Shown in pieces: positions 23,901-36,700 of a stretch of 64,000 bases of DNA; position 1 is the stretch's first letter, and every line of letters begins with the position of its first letter. Position numbers and translations under genes: made by a program. The notes beneath the pieces are model-generated. The model ran no database searches. It was not told where the DNA came from and saw only the letters and a list, made by a program, of their open reading frames with translations. This DNA comes from Oxyruncus cristatus (Eukaryota; Chordata; Aves; Passeriformes; Cotingidae). The stretch spans positions 502,931-566,930 of the forward strand of contig VXAY01007404.1 in the NCBI GenBank assembly GCA_013399855.1, read 5' to 3'.

Positions 23901-24804
23901 AAGTGTTTTCAAACTTGGTGTTGGTATCTCCCAAACAAAGGAAATAGTTTACTGTAAATAGTTAGAAATAAAGAACTGCTTTGGTTTCATCATATTCTTA
24001 AGTAAAATCTTGTAACTGTTGACAGTTGTATTCATGTCCTAAGGAAAAAATTACAGTCCACAAACTACTTACTTAGTAAATAGAACTTCAACTGATTTCA
24101 ATTAAAAATTGAAATCATTAACCTCTTGAACATCATAGACTAATTCAAAGGGATCATTCAGTTAAAAATGAAATTAGGTAGGATTAAAAAATAATGCTTT
24201 ACAATAAAATTTAAAAATTATTTCACATATGAAAGAAATGAGATCATCTCCTTCATAGTCCTTGACAATAAAATGACACAAAATTTAGTGAGAGCCTACA
24301 AATCAGCACAACAGAAAAAGTTAGACTGCATTCTGTATAGTCTGTGGAACTGCATGATTCAACTAGATGAGGAGGATATCTTACTCATTGTCTCATTTTC
24401 ATTTGATCTTCCTGGGGCTTTGATCAGAGAGACAATGAGAGATTAAGAATTTAAATTCTGAATATGAAATGAATATATTACATAATAAAAAAAACAGTTT
24501 CAAAAAGCTTAACCTGTGTTTCCATCACTTCGAAACTCACATCTACAAAAAGAACTGCTCCATTTCATCCAACTATTTTATATGTCCCTTTGTAACCATT
24601 TTCCCTCACCACCCGTTGCTCAACTCAAAACCATAAAATCCATAAAAGTTACAGCTCTATAAATTTACTAAGGGATTTTCACTTTACAACAGCACTGATA
24701 CAAAGAAAAGTTACCATTTAAGTCTTTCCAAGCATATTCAAATTCTCTGGTTCTGTTTATCCGTTTAACTTTTCCTTTTGCACTTTTCTTCTTTTTTTGG
24801 TCAG
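20919..24804 (+). other. CDH19: CDH19 last intron
   Basis: This 3.9-kb intron runs from GTAAGT to TTTTTGGTCAG. It holds the second copy of the duplicated segment (21553-21690) and a short 11-bp perfect hairpin at 24093-24117. An open frame at 21606-21992 starts inside the duplicated repeat and shows no domain, so I do not call it a gene. The rest is AT-rich. Confidence 0.8.
21553..21690 (+). repeat. Local duplicate, copy 2
   Basis: Partner of 19786-19925 in the same orientation, 1.77 kb away on the other side of the transmembrane exon. Here the variable middle is a TTTTG run instead of a G-rich run. Confidence 0.75.
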
Positions 24805-25295
24805 TGTTCTTTTTGGCGATTGTAACCATAAGGCAGCAGAAGAAGAAGTCTCCTTTTTCAGAGAAGATGGAAGAATTCAGAGAGAACATTGTCAGTTATG
24901 ACGATGAAGGAGGTGGCGAGGAGGACACAGAAGCCTTTGATATTTCAGCATTGAGGACACGGACTGTCATGCGAACACACAAACCTCGGAGGAAGGTGAC
25001 CTCTGAAATCCACAGCCTCTACAGACAGTCTTTGCAGGTTGGCCCCGACAGCGCAATCTTCAGGCAATTCATTTCAGAAAAGCTTGAAGAAGCAAACACA
25101 GATCCCACTGTTCCTCCATATGACTCACTTCAGACCTATGCATTTGAGGGGACTGGATCCTTGGCAGGATCCCTCAGCTCATTAGGTTCAAACGTGTCAG
25201 ATGCGGATCAGAGTTATGACTACCTTGCAGACTGGGGACCTCACTTTAAACAGCTCGCGGGCATGTATGCCTCCCATAGAAGTGTGGGGGATTAG
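24805..25295 (+). CDS. CDH19: CDH19 last coding exon: transmembrane end and catenin-binding tail
   Basis: The coding part is 491 bp from acceptor TTTGGTCAG to the TAG at 25293-25295. It completes Val, finishes the transmembrane helix (VFFLAIVTI) and encodes a tail of about 150 residues starting with the basic stop-transfer RQQKKK. The juxtamembrane p120-catenin site is visible as ENIVSYDDEGGGEEDTEAFD. The middle reads SLYRQSLQVGPDSAIFRQFI and KLEEANTDPTVPPYDSLQTY, followed by FEGTGSLAGSLSSLGS and SDADQSYDYLADWGPHFKQL, the beta-catenin-binding core. YRQSLQVGPDSAIFR is the strongest CDH19 signature. In many type II cadherins the serine-rich core reads SLSSLES. Here the E is G, with the serines kept. 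The tail is full-length and intact. Confidence 0.96.
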
Positions 25296-25905
25296 GGACC
25301 CTTTGGTTGGTTCTTTTATTTTCCTAAATCTCAGCAACAAAAAACTGCTGTGGATTTTTAAAAAGGAGATCATCCGGCATTTAAGCATGAAAAATAAGAC
25401 CCAAAGGGTTTTAGAACAGAAAGGCTTGGATGTAGAAATCTCTTGAAAAATCTCACCAGGGGTGTCATGATGTGAGGGGATGGAGACTGCTATTTGAAAA
25501 GCTTGTGGTTATTTAAGTGCTTGAATGCAAACTGTGCTGCTTTGGATATCTAGGTCTTCTTCTGGATACTGAAAACTTGGGTCTTGCATGTACAAGAGGA
25601 GCAGAAGCCATAAGTGGATGTTGCAAACATTCTATCATCCATAAGCTTTAAACCGTTTCCAAAGTTAAGACAGACTTTTGCTGTTGCAGTTGAATACATA
25701 CATTAACCAAAGTTAAACATACATATTTGTATAATGCTTCATTATATAAATATACTTGTGTGAAAAACTAGACCCTAGATATTCTAATACAGTTGTCAGA
25801 ATTGCTCACAGAATCATCTATTTATTATTCTTAAGATGATAAAACTAAAACAAATGTCTTTTCCTATCAGTGTAAAAATAAAGACCCAATACAACATCAG
25901 CAAGT
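25296..25905 (+). other. CDH19: Probable CDH19 3' UTR
   Basis: This is non-coding sequence between the stop codon and the likely cleavage site after the AATAAA at 25877. The extent is inferred from the poly(A) signal only. Alternative longer transcripts using later signals (for example TAAAAATAAAATATG near 26855) cannot be excluded. Confidence 0.55.
25877..25882 (+). terminator. CDH19: Candidate poly(A) signal of CDH19
   Basis: A canonical AATAAA about 580 bp after the stop. CA-containing cleavage candidates follow 10-25 bases later, then a TG/T-rich stretch (TATTTGCTGCTGTTTTAG), as expected for a downstream element. It is the first perfect hexamer I see after the stop codon. Confidence 0.6.
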
Positions 25906-28900
25906 ATTTGCTGCTGTTTTAGTTTTTAATGAAATTGTTGGAAGATGTGTAAACCGATACTTAATTTACCAAATAAGATAGAAAAAAGAATCAATATTTA
26001 ACTTAAATACTGCGATCGACCACATATTATATATTACTGTACTTAGAAAAAAATGCTGTCCAAATAGAGGCATTTTTCCTTTTATTAAGAGTTTAAAGGA
26101 TGACTGATTTACCAGCACAGATTTATTTTTTTATTATGAAATATAAAATTAGCTGCAGTAGTCAGTTTTATTATAACAATATTAAGAATCTTTAAAACGC
26201 TAAACTGATGGTTATAAAATTTTATGTATGACATTAGATAATAAGATAATAAAATTCTTTAATGTTAATCCACTTTGAAAATGATCCTGAATCATTCTGT
26301 GAGTCTCAACTAAGATTTCAAAATTAAATTCCCACTGTATTTTTTCTAAACATTCTGTAATGAATATAAAGCTGTCACAGAATATATCTTTACTCTTACT
26401 TTTACCACTACCCAGCAGTAACTTTGGAACTGAGGTCATCAAATGTTTTCAAAATGGTCTGTCTGGAGAAAACAACCCATCTGTTTTTTATTCATCTCTC
26501 ATTCATCAGGTACCCATTTTACAGAAATTACATCATGTAATCAACTGATTCAATCAGTTAAAGGCTGGCATCGGGGCAAAGAAAATTATGCAACATATTT
26601 CTTTCTGTTTTCCTTTTTTTTTGTTGTTTCTAAGTATGATTTTAGGTAAGTTCAATTGAATTACAGAGAGACAGGAAAGTTTACACATGGAATAAACAAA
26701 AAAATGAACAAACCCCAAACAAACAAACAAACAAACAAAAGGTGTACAAAATACAAGCTCTGCAATGTCTCCTACGGTTGCCCATCACTGAAGAAAACCA
26801 AGGCATGTAGGCTTAGTGGAAAGGTGCCAGCGCAGAGTTTGAATTTCTGGTAGCTAAAAATAAAATATGTGGAGGAGTTTGAAAATCAGGAGTTTTCCAG
26901 TGTGAGATCTGGTAAGGACAGAAACATTATCCATTATATTCATAGCTGGAAAAATATGGAACAGGGAGTGGGGGGTAGAGTGGCCATCCAACCAGTTGCA
27001 GATGAAGCAACACCTGCTTCATAAAAAAAAATGGTTCTTTCCAGTCTCGTGCTGGGATGCCAATTTGGATGAACAGCTACAAAACAGCTTTAAAATCTTC
27101 ACAAGTAAAAGTATTTTATTAATGGCTCTAACTTTTTACTCCAATGACTCTCAAACAGATGTGGTAAAATAACTCTTATTTGCGATAAGACTGTACATAT
27201 TAGTAATTTACTCAATGAAGAGGAATAGAGGAAGAGAGAGCAACTATACATGCACCGATTGTTGGAAATAGTGAAAACTACATTTTTAGGATTAGGTCTA
27301 TAGATTTATGTGCGTTATACTCTAAACAAATCCTTATTCCACAGATGGTCCCAGTGGAATTAAGAGAATTCCTGGTGCTTTCAGGTTGTATTTAGTACAA
27401 AAAGGATAACAGTGTCTGATCCTTTCTCAATCCAGAGATTTTGTCCATTTATGTGGGGAAATAGCCTTGAAAACTCAACCATATTTACCTTTATAATTTT
27501 CCCTTTTTCCCATAAGGTACTTTAACAATAAATAATTTTTATAACTAATGCTTACCACAGCCATGCAATTTTTGCTACCAATGTATGCCATTGTCGGTAA
27601 TTTCTATATGAAAGAGAATAATGGCCTACAATGGATCTTACATGATCTTTAATTCAAAAAGCTTGAAATTGAATTTTCATAACAGAGAAAGGGCATGTTT
27701 TGCTCTGAAAGAAGTTATTCCTAGCTGTTACTGGGCCATATCTTATTAGATTCATGGTATTCAAACTAAGTCAAACCTGTCAATTTATTTCCACATGTGA
27801 GAAAAGAACTGCTGAACTGACCTAATATTTTCATACTTCTTTTCACTTAGCTGAACAATGTCTAGAAAAAGGTTTTGTAGAATTGTCTTCTTTTTTTTGA
27901 AGGAAGTAAACATTCTGAGGAAGCAAAAATTAATACATAAAGATATCACAATAATGAATAACATGAAATTAATAAAAGATAAACTATAAGAATTCTTGAT
28001 GATGAAATCTATTAAATTGTGCAATGGTTTTCCCAATAGAATCCTCCACTACCTTTATCTTTTAAAAAATGATTACTAGCTAGAATTCACTATTGGCTGA
28101 TATGAAGAGTGCAAGTATGGTACCAGATGGTAAACAAATATTCAGCTGTTCATGACTTGCCCAAGGGAATATAAGGAAGACTTATTGACCAGTCAAAGGA
28201 AGTATGATCATATACATTACTTTTCTGTATGAATTCTTTGAAGGGATTTTTCTGGCTTTCTGTTTCAACCTCACTCCTACAGGCTCAGTGTTGTGTTACT
28301 GGTTTTATTATTTAAAAACAAAGGAAATTAAAACTATGCATATACTACTAAATGGTTAACATTTAGATGTTTGAAGTTAAAAAAAAGTACAAATCATTTG
28401 ATATCATATTGCATCTTCAGGTTCATTATTCTGCTAGGAGAAATATATTTATCAATTCAATGAAAATAAAAAGATTCCACTTGTTTTTCACTTTATATAT
28501 CCTGATGCAGGTGTTTTACTGTCATAACACTGAGAAGAAATCCTGCATATCACTGAGGATAGTCTTAGTATTTAATTCACATAATTTTCCTACTGTATTT
28601 TCTCACAGGTATTGTCATTACACTCATAGTTTTGCTTTCAAAATTTACATTGGAAATCCAGTTGTTTCAACACTCAGTCTAAATTGTACAGGTAACCCTA
28701 TCAGAAGAGAGCAAAATTTGTTTGAAAGACAGTGTGCATTTTATGCTTCAAAATCAGACCTAATATATGCTCTCTAAGTACCAGAAGTTATGAAGGAGGA
28801 GATTATGTGATTTTACATTCTGGCAAAGAATACATTTTAGCCTTGATCCAGACTATGAACAAATAGAATAGAAGTTATATGTACGTAATTTGGATGCTTT

Positions 28901-31900
28901 CATATTTGTTTGGAAAAAGATAAATTCTTCATATAAGCGTCCATGTCAGCCTTATACACAAAGTTCAAGGAACAGTGACATTTAACTGCAATGCACAGAA
29001 GGATAAAACATGCATAGAGACTGCTTAGATCAGTATGAAACACTTTACCTACAGCAAATAGACAATAGCATTACTCAGAAATAGGCATAGGACTCAACAG
29101 GATATTTGCCAGTAAAGGCAGTTAGATATATGGCATTAAGAACAAATATTAATAAATACAATTAGGAACCATCACTACTTCACAAAACTCTCAAATAGCA
29201 GAAACTGGAACATGATATCAAAGGCTCTTAATTCCTCATACATTTTAATTGTGGTTTAGGTAATTCTTTCATAATATTAAAGTTTACAATTTAGATAATA
29301 CTCCACGTATGGAGGTTCAAGTAGATTTGGTTTGTAGAGAGACAATAAAATCTGCATACCCATATCTGACCAAAAAGATACAACAGAAGTTGTTGGATCA
29401 AATCCTAAAAGGATGCAAACCTCCCCACAGATATACGAAGCATTCCTTTTGACATTGTTATGGGTAAATTAGGCTCTGTTATCAGAAATTGTTCTGTAAA
29501 GAGATTTTATAAAGGGTGTCTTGGACAAATATTTTAGTAGTTTAAGAGGCGGAGAAAGAATTTTTTGTTTGCTGATTCTGTAAATTGGACTTAAAAATGT
29601 AAAAAATATTCTCCATTATTAATAGTGAGGACACCTGAGATACAAACAAGAACCTGGATGTCCTGGAAGAAAGAAGGATAGAAAATTGATAAAATGTAAT
29701 GACAGAAATAAAGATCATCCACTCTGGAAATAGTACTTAAAAAAACCCAAAACAACAACCTGCTATTATACTTGGCATTTATCCAGAAAAGTAATTAAAC
29801 AGGACAAGGATATTCTAGCTTTTAAAATAACTATGAAATGACAACAACATTCAGTCCAGAAAACAAAAATCAAATATGAATCAAAGTTGTACAATGCAAT
29901 AGATAAAATAAAATGCTGACCATGAAATTAAATTAGTACTAAACTACCTAATTGTTTAATTATTTGACAGCCCATTCTCTTTCGTCACTCTGACCACCCA
30001 CACAAATATTGTTTCCGAGATTTGCACGTTCATTTAAACCAAAGTAAGCTAATGGTAGTTCCCATATTAACTATTATTAAAGGATTTTCATAGGAAAAAA
30101 ATTGTTAATAATTTATTATTTATTCCATATGTGCAAATACTTTGACAAGGCCAGACAAGGTGTTCAACAGATGCAAAACAGGTGATAAAAGAAGTTTAGC
30201 CTTAAACATCTTCTTCTATACTTTCAAAGGTCTAATTCAATATGCCTACATTTCATTTAAATTCAGTGAACTTCATTTCATGGTTGCAAATGCCTATCTC
30301 CCTATATCACTTATGAATTCAAAATATTATTACAATTACTTTACAAATATTCATAAAGATGGATCACAGTGACTATAGGAATACATCATACAGATTCTTC
30401 TTGTCAAAGCATCTTATTGTCGCAAAAGTCTTACCCTGCTTTTCCGTAACTGAAAACAAAAACATCCTAGACAGTTTCCACAGGCACTTGCATCCACCGC
30501 AGTACATCTCATCCAACCATAGCCACCTAAAAATTGGAGTAAATTATTCAGCCTCCTTGCCATCCTGTGTTGCCACTACCTCAGACACCACAGAAATTCA
30601 GGGCAGATTGGAGTGTCCAGGGCTTCAAAATTAGAGTCATCCTTCCTTATGGGGCTGACTTGGACATGGCAGACCTTCCACAACAAAGACCTCCTACTAA
30701 TACATCTCCTTCATGTCACTGAGGGCTAACTTGCTGATTAACCACCCCCAAAGCTTGATCTGCTTTCACCAATCTTATAGGGGTATGAGGATTCTACTTT
30801 GTCTTTCTACCTTCACATATATTTGGATGTATTTTTAAAAACTCAGTATTTTTCTTTGGCAATAGCTCCTGTCAGCCTTGAATGTTTATAGTATTCTACT
30901 AACAGCTAAAGGTTTCCAAGTCAGCTCCTTGTGGAGATAGCTATTTTGATATCACAAATTTCAGAAAATACAGAGAAAAAGACATGAAATTAAGGCTAAA
31001 AGAGGTAAAGTGATTCAAGTACCTGGTTAACTCCTGAGCTAGAAACAAGTTGTGGGTCCTGAAATATTCAGCCCACTATCCAGGTCCTGGGCTACAGTCA
31101 ATTTTTTGCAGGTCTGCTTGTGTTTTCTTGCTGATTAATAAAGTTAGTAAAAATAAAAATTCTACATCCGCCTGAGTTAATAAGTTCTGGTTTTGTGTGT
31201 TACTTTGAACTACTTTTTTGCATGTGACCAAAAGATTTGCTTGGGGACTTTTTTGTATGTTTGTTGACATTCCTTATCCCTCAATCTTTCTTCTCTGGTC
31301 TACAAGTCTGAATATAATTTATATGGTTTGTTCTACATAGGCTGAATACTTCTTTTTTCTAAAGCTCATTTTAACCAGCTTCTGATATTGCAACCCTTTG
31401 TGATCAGAAGTTAAGCCCTAGTAAGCTGTTTGCACCCTGTAGCATCATGTTCCAGTGACAGTATCCTGGGCCCGTACTTTCCAGGTCAGCATAGGGTGCT
31501 ACAACAAACTAGATAATAGTTACCTGAGCATTAGGTAATTTCTTTTATGGCAAAAAAACCCATAAAATGTAACCACTCAGGCCAAGAGAAGTCCAGAGAA
31601 TAGCTGACAGGTCCTGGGGCAGGTGTTATGCTGACACTAAACCACTTACAAACAGTAACATCTCCCTAGTTTGCTACCTGTAAGTCTACAATCCCTGTAG
31701 GGATTTCAAGGGGAAACCACAATCAGAAACTAAGAAATAACTGTTTCCCCAAATTTCAAGTCTTTCTGGAAGAGGAATTGCCTCTGAAAGGAGAACAACC
31801 CTTACCCTTCTGTTGATCTGCATTACCAGAGAAAAAGTAAACAATATTAGAACTGGTGTAATTTGTAAGCATTTGTCAAAAATGTGTTTTCATCCTTGGT

Positions 31901-33549
31901 ATTTCTTCAGCGTATATTTGCAATATGAAATTCCTGATTGTTCACCACGTGTTTTGATTTGCAGATCCTTTGTCCAGCAGAAAAGTTTTTTGGTCTTCTG
32001 CTGTCTAACTGTTCCTATGTGATAGATGGTTCAGATTCACTAAAAGAAACCCAACCAATTAGCAACCCACAAGCAGTCTGCAAGATTTATTGCAACAGGA
32101 TTTCAGTAGTTATTTTCCATTGTTATTGGAATGTGGTAGAGACATTGAGAACCTGATGATTACAGAACAAATCTAAAAAAGATCCACAAAGAGATTGCTT
32201 CTGCTATAAACCTTAAAAAAAACCAAAACAGCAATCCAAAGAAGAATCTGCTTGGCTGATGCTTTCCTGTTTGCTTTTTTTGCTATCCATGAAAGAACTT
32301 TTAATGCAAGTAATTGTGGGAACAACCTAATGCACCACAGAGCTGTTGTAGCAGAGCCCTCTGGAGACTTCATTCCTTAGGGATAAAGCAGAGATTTTCA
32401 GACTGTTAATAAAGTTGATAAAATGGGTGAGAAGTAATGGTAGTTAGAACTACCATTTACCAGGGTAGATGAAAATGAATAATATATCTGGACACCGAAA
32501 ATTAAATCCAGTTTGTACGACCTTTCTAATTTTTGCTTGCATTGTCCAGGACATAAATTAACTGTTCCTAATATTCCTTTTAAAATACACACTTTTTTTG
32601 GTTTTCTCAAGAAATCATATAGATCAATTTTAGCTTTCCAAGTTTCTCCTCCTTATTGATTTATTGGCTTGTAGGATTCTGACCAGTGCGCATTTTTTGC
32701 TCTGATCAAGATCTTGATGTTTCTTTTATGTGCTTCTTTAAAAGAGAAAAAAAAAAAAAATGGAAAAAAGAAAAGAGCAGGAGGGAACCAAATGTAAGAA
32801 GGTAGAAATGTCACTGTGGAAAGACAATCAGAAACAAAACCTACCAGGAGTTCTACATCTTAAACTGTAAAAAAAGAAGAATTTGGACCTTTATTTTTCC
32901 TTTGTAGGGAAGAAAATACCCTAAGAAACACCTAACAGCAGTCCTACTATTGCAAAGACACAGGACATCAGAGATGCTTTCCATTATCTTCTTCTTTTAG
33001 AATGGCATGTTAGAGATATTTCACCATAGCTCTTGAGTTCGTGATGGTGTGGTGGCAAGTGTTTTTGTAACCCTTGCTAGGGAAGTGGTAATGGGAAAAA
33101 GTTTCTAAGGTAAATATAAGCAGGATTGTTAAATACAAATCATCTGTTCTCATATTCCTTTGGGGTTTATTATTATAATATTTTTATATTTTAGATAATT
33201 ATTTTATATTTGAAGTCTGAGAGTTTAACAATGTCTAAGAATGGGTGTTACTTGTTTATGGGAAATATTTCAGGAAAAGATAAGGAAAGCTTTATGTCAG
33301 TTTGCACAAAAAATGGGGAAAAAAAAATACGGAAGTTCTAATCTCACAGTGGACCTCAACAACCCCAAAATCTGGTTGGACAACAGCGCAATATGGTGCC
33401 AGCAATCAAAGAGTTTCTGGTACATCAGGTGGCAGCTGTTTGATGCAGGAACCAGATGGGCCGGTTACAGGACTGATCTCACGGGCCATCTAGGATGTAC
33501 TCTAATTAAAGTAGAAAAAAAACAGTATGGTTCTATGGGTAGACTACAA
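25906..33549. other. Intergenic, no gene recognised
   Basis: AT-rich DNA with a (CAAA)n run at 26713-26740, a weakly 5S-rRNA-like stretch around 31370-31500 and an A-run near 32747-32760. The short open frames (for example 28367-28777 and 33241-33558) have no recognisable domain, no splice context and the composition of random AT-rich sequence. I see no gene here. Confidence 0.7.
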
Positions 33550-33770
33550 TATGGGTGAGGAATTGGCTAGTTCACGATTGTTCAGTCTAGTGGTTTTCCT
33601 TGGAGGTTGTTGAAGATAAGTATTAAGCTCAGTAACAATTCACTGGTCACTGGTAGGAAGTGACCTTCATCAAGTTCATGGACAGCACCAAACTCAGAAC
33701 ATTCAATGTATTGAAGAGCAGAGATGCCCTCAAGAGGAACACAGTGAAGATAGAGGCACAAGCGACATAA
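33550..33770 (+). repeat. Degraded CR1 reverse-transcriptase fragment (probable)
   Basis: GAGGAATTGGCTAG and later CATCAAGTTCATGGACAGCA, followed by CCAAACTCAGA and AGAGCAGAGATGCCCTCAAG, resemble the CR1 stretch just around and after the RT catalytic motif, heavily mutated. The position corresponding to the catalytic aspartates reads MDS, so it is inactive. Confidence is limited because alignment is by eye. Confidence 0.5.
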
Positions 33771-36700
33771 AACCCCCAACGGCAGCCGTAATAAGAGGTG
33801 TCCAAACTTCAGCAATAAACTGAAAGATGTAGTGTCATGTTAGTGTGGATTTTCAAGTGTTAATATGATAGTTTCTGCCATCTCTTTTGCTGAGATAACT
33901 CAGAATTAAAAGCAACGTGTTGCCAGTTTAACTTTAGGGATAATTTTTGCCAAGTGTAATAGTTACATCCAGACATATTACAGCTGGGTTAAAGGAAAGG
34001 TACACAATAAGTAGCATAACCATCTGCTTATCTAGAAAGCTGTTAGCTCACAGATGAGCTCGAAGTCTAGGCTGTTTGGTTTATTTGATGATTTAAGAGA
34101 TGCAAACAACTGTATTATTCATATGTAGCTACAGAAAGCATACAAATTCTGTTTTCTTAGATAAATAACATCATCCCATACTGAGAATTCTTGCAAGTTT
34201 CTTTGTTTTATCAAAGTTAGGCAATTCACATATGTTTGATTACTTATGACTTCCTGGGAATTTAATATTCCCTGTCATTTTTCAGAAGTTGGCGTACTCT
34301 TAAAAAAGTTAGGTTTAACCTAGGTATACCCAAAAGAGTTTTTGCTTTCCTACTCACTTGCTAATATCTCTCACAGCAGTTGCTAAAGGAAAGCTCTACA
34401 ACCTGTACCTTAGAGATGGATAAGGGAGGACAAGAATTAAAAACAGTGTCATGCATCTCAAAAACAAAGTATGAAAATTATTTCATAATTAATCTTTGAT
34501 AATAAAACATAAAAACAAAGAAACCAGAAAAAACTCAGACCTTGAAAAGCCATTAAAAGGTAAGCTATAGACATGAATCTGAGATACAAACATCAACTTT
34601 CTTTCCTTTATGATTCTTTTAAAATTACACTATACCTTGATCTAAACTTTGAGCTTTCAAAAGTACATATGTGGAAACAGCATAAATAGAAAAAAATATA
34701 ATTTTCTGACAGAACAACTATCTTCTTAAATGTTATTTTACAGTTTTTAGGTTAATCTTTGAGTGTATTCCAGGCAACAGTCCAGCTCAATCTGACATAG
34801 ATTTCAAAAATTTCCTTCTTCTGGTCTCAGATGCCTTTTTTGAGTGTGCATGCTTCCTCATCAGAAAAGCTAATTATCCAATTTACAACACATGTTCTAA
34901 ATTCCTACCACCTGAAACCAATATGCTGAAGTCCCAGTGCACACTTAACCTCATCTTACGCAAAACAAGTGGAAAATAAACAAGTACCTACTGATTTTCT
35001 TAGAAGGTATTTTTGTTTTTACTGAGGCAGGATTCTCAGCTGGAGCAATCAATCGTCCATACAGTGAGAAATCATATTTAAAAAGTCCTTAAAATATTGT
35101 CAATGTGGGGAAATATATAGTTGTTATTTTTGTTTTTGTTTTTTTAGTTTTTTAGTGTGGAGATATTTACTGGCTGTAGTGTTTCATGCAGGTTTGCTTA
35201 GAGTAATGGATGGGAAAAAATCACTAAAGAGTTGCACTGCTGGAAATTCTGAGTGTCTGTAGAAGCACACGGGCTCATTAAGACTATACTCATATGCTTG
35301 AACACTGAGCAGCTTTATACAGTGTTACACTACTGAAACAATTCTGAAAGTGTTTGCCCAACAGTAATATATTAGTGTTATTCTGCATTTCTGGACTAGC
35401 CTAAAATCTTCATTAAGAACCTTGTCTATTGGATTTCTACACCTCACTGCAAAATATCGGAATAAAGCTATAGGACTAAGCTCGTGGTTTTCAAACCACT
35501 AGTTTAATACATCTTCATTGTTGCAGTTTGCAATTAGTGGTTTTGAAAGCTTCCATCAACTGAACTTATTTTACAAAGTTACTGAAACAATCCTAATGAA
35601 ATATAGCTAGGTCTGCTGGCTTTAAATATTTATTTAATTTTTTTCCTGTTGATTACAGAAAATAGTTTTTCATCTATTTAAGCAGTGAATTTTTATTGCT
35701 TTACAGGAGACCTAAAGAACTAGTGCTTACTGAGAATTACTGCACAAGCAGCTTCCACTAAGTAGATGATTATATACATCCTTTCATGCTCCTATATTAA
35801 CTTAAATGCTAAATATTGTGGTTCTTTTTCATCTTCTTTCTTTCTTTTTCTTTTTCTTTTTTTTTTATTTTTTTTACCCTAAGATGGTTCATATGGGTTC
35901 AAGTCTTAGCATGTAAAGCATAGATGTGCTACTGCAGGGTCTACTTTATACACCACAGAACTTATTGGTGGGAAAATCCTGATATCCAGGATTAACTTCA
36001 CACTGTGATTAACTTTTCAGTGGCAACAGGACGGGATTTTTAATTCTAGGTTTTAATAAGTTTATGTCATTTATCAGTTGAACACTTTGGTTAGAAATAC
36101 ACTATTCTCTGATGAAGTGTTTTTATTCTACATCCTCTTTTTCAGCTTCTCATAAACCAATTTTGTAAATAATACTTATTCTTTCTTAAAGGATTCATTT
36201 CAAAATAGACTCACACAAGGCTTTCAAACTTTAATATTTCAGTTATTTTCCTTCCCAAGTGATTTTTCTGTCATGTGACACATAACTGTTAGTGCAGCAT
36301 CCACTGTTAAACAAATCAGACTTGTTTTTGGCTTACCAATATGAGTTCAGCTGCTGGAGGAGAGGATAAAAATGGTAAGTAACAGGGACTTAAAAGTAAC
36401 TGAAATCTTGTCATGGTTTTGGAAAATGATTGGCTTTAAGGCTTTTTTTTGAACCTGGGAGTATGAAGAATAAGAACAATCATACTCACAAAATGTCCAC
36501 CTATACTGTTCTAAGGGTAGACCTTTGAATCCCAAGCTGACAAGCCATCACCCAGAAGCAGCCTGGGGCACTGTGTGAGTAAAAGGTGGCTGCTCTTTGG
36601 TTACAAGATTGTGATTTTATTTTTTTATTTTTGTTGCTCCTCTGTGTATGATATGCAAAAGTATTTGATGTTTTGCAGTTTTATTTTTCTTGAGATAGGT

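Noticed and set aside
24093..24117. 11-bp perfect hairpin with AAA loop
   Set aside because: Short and AT-rich; expected by chance in a window this size.
28367..28777. 136-codon open frame
   Set aside because: Composition matches random AT-rich sequence and no domain or homology is recognised.
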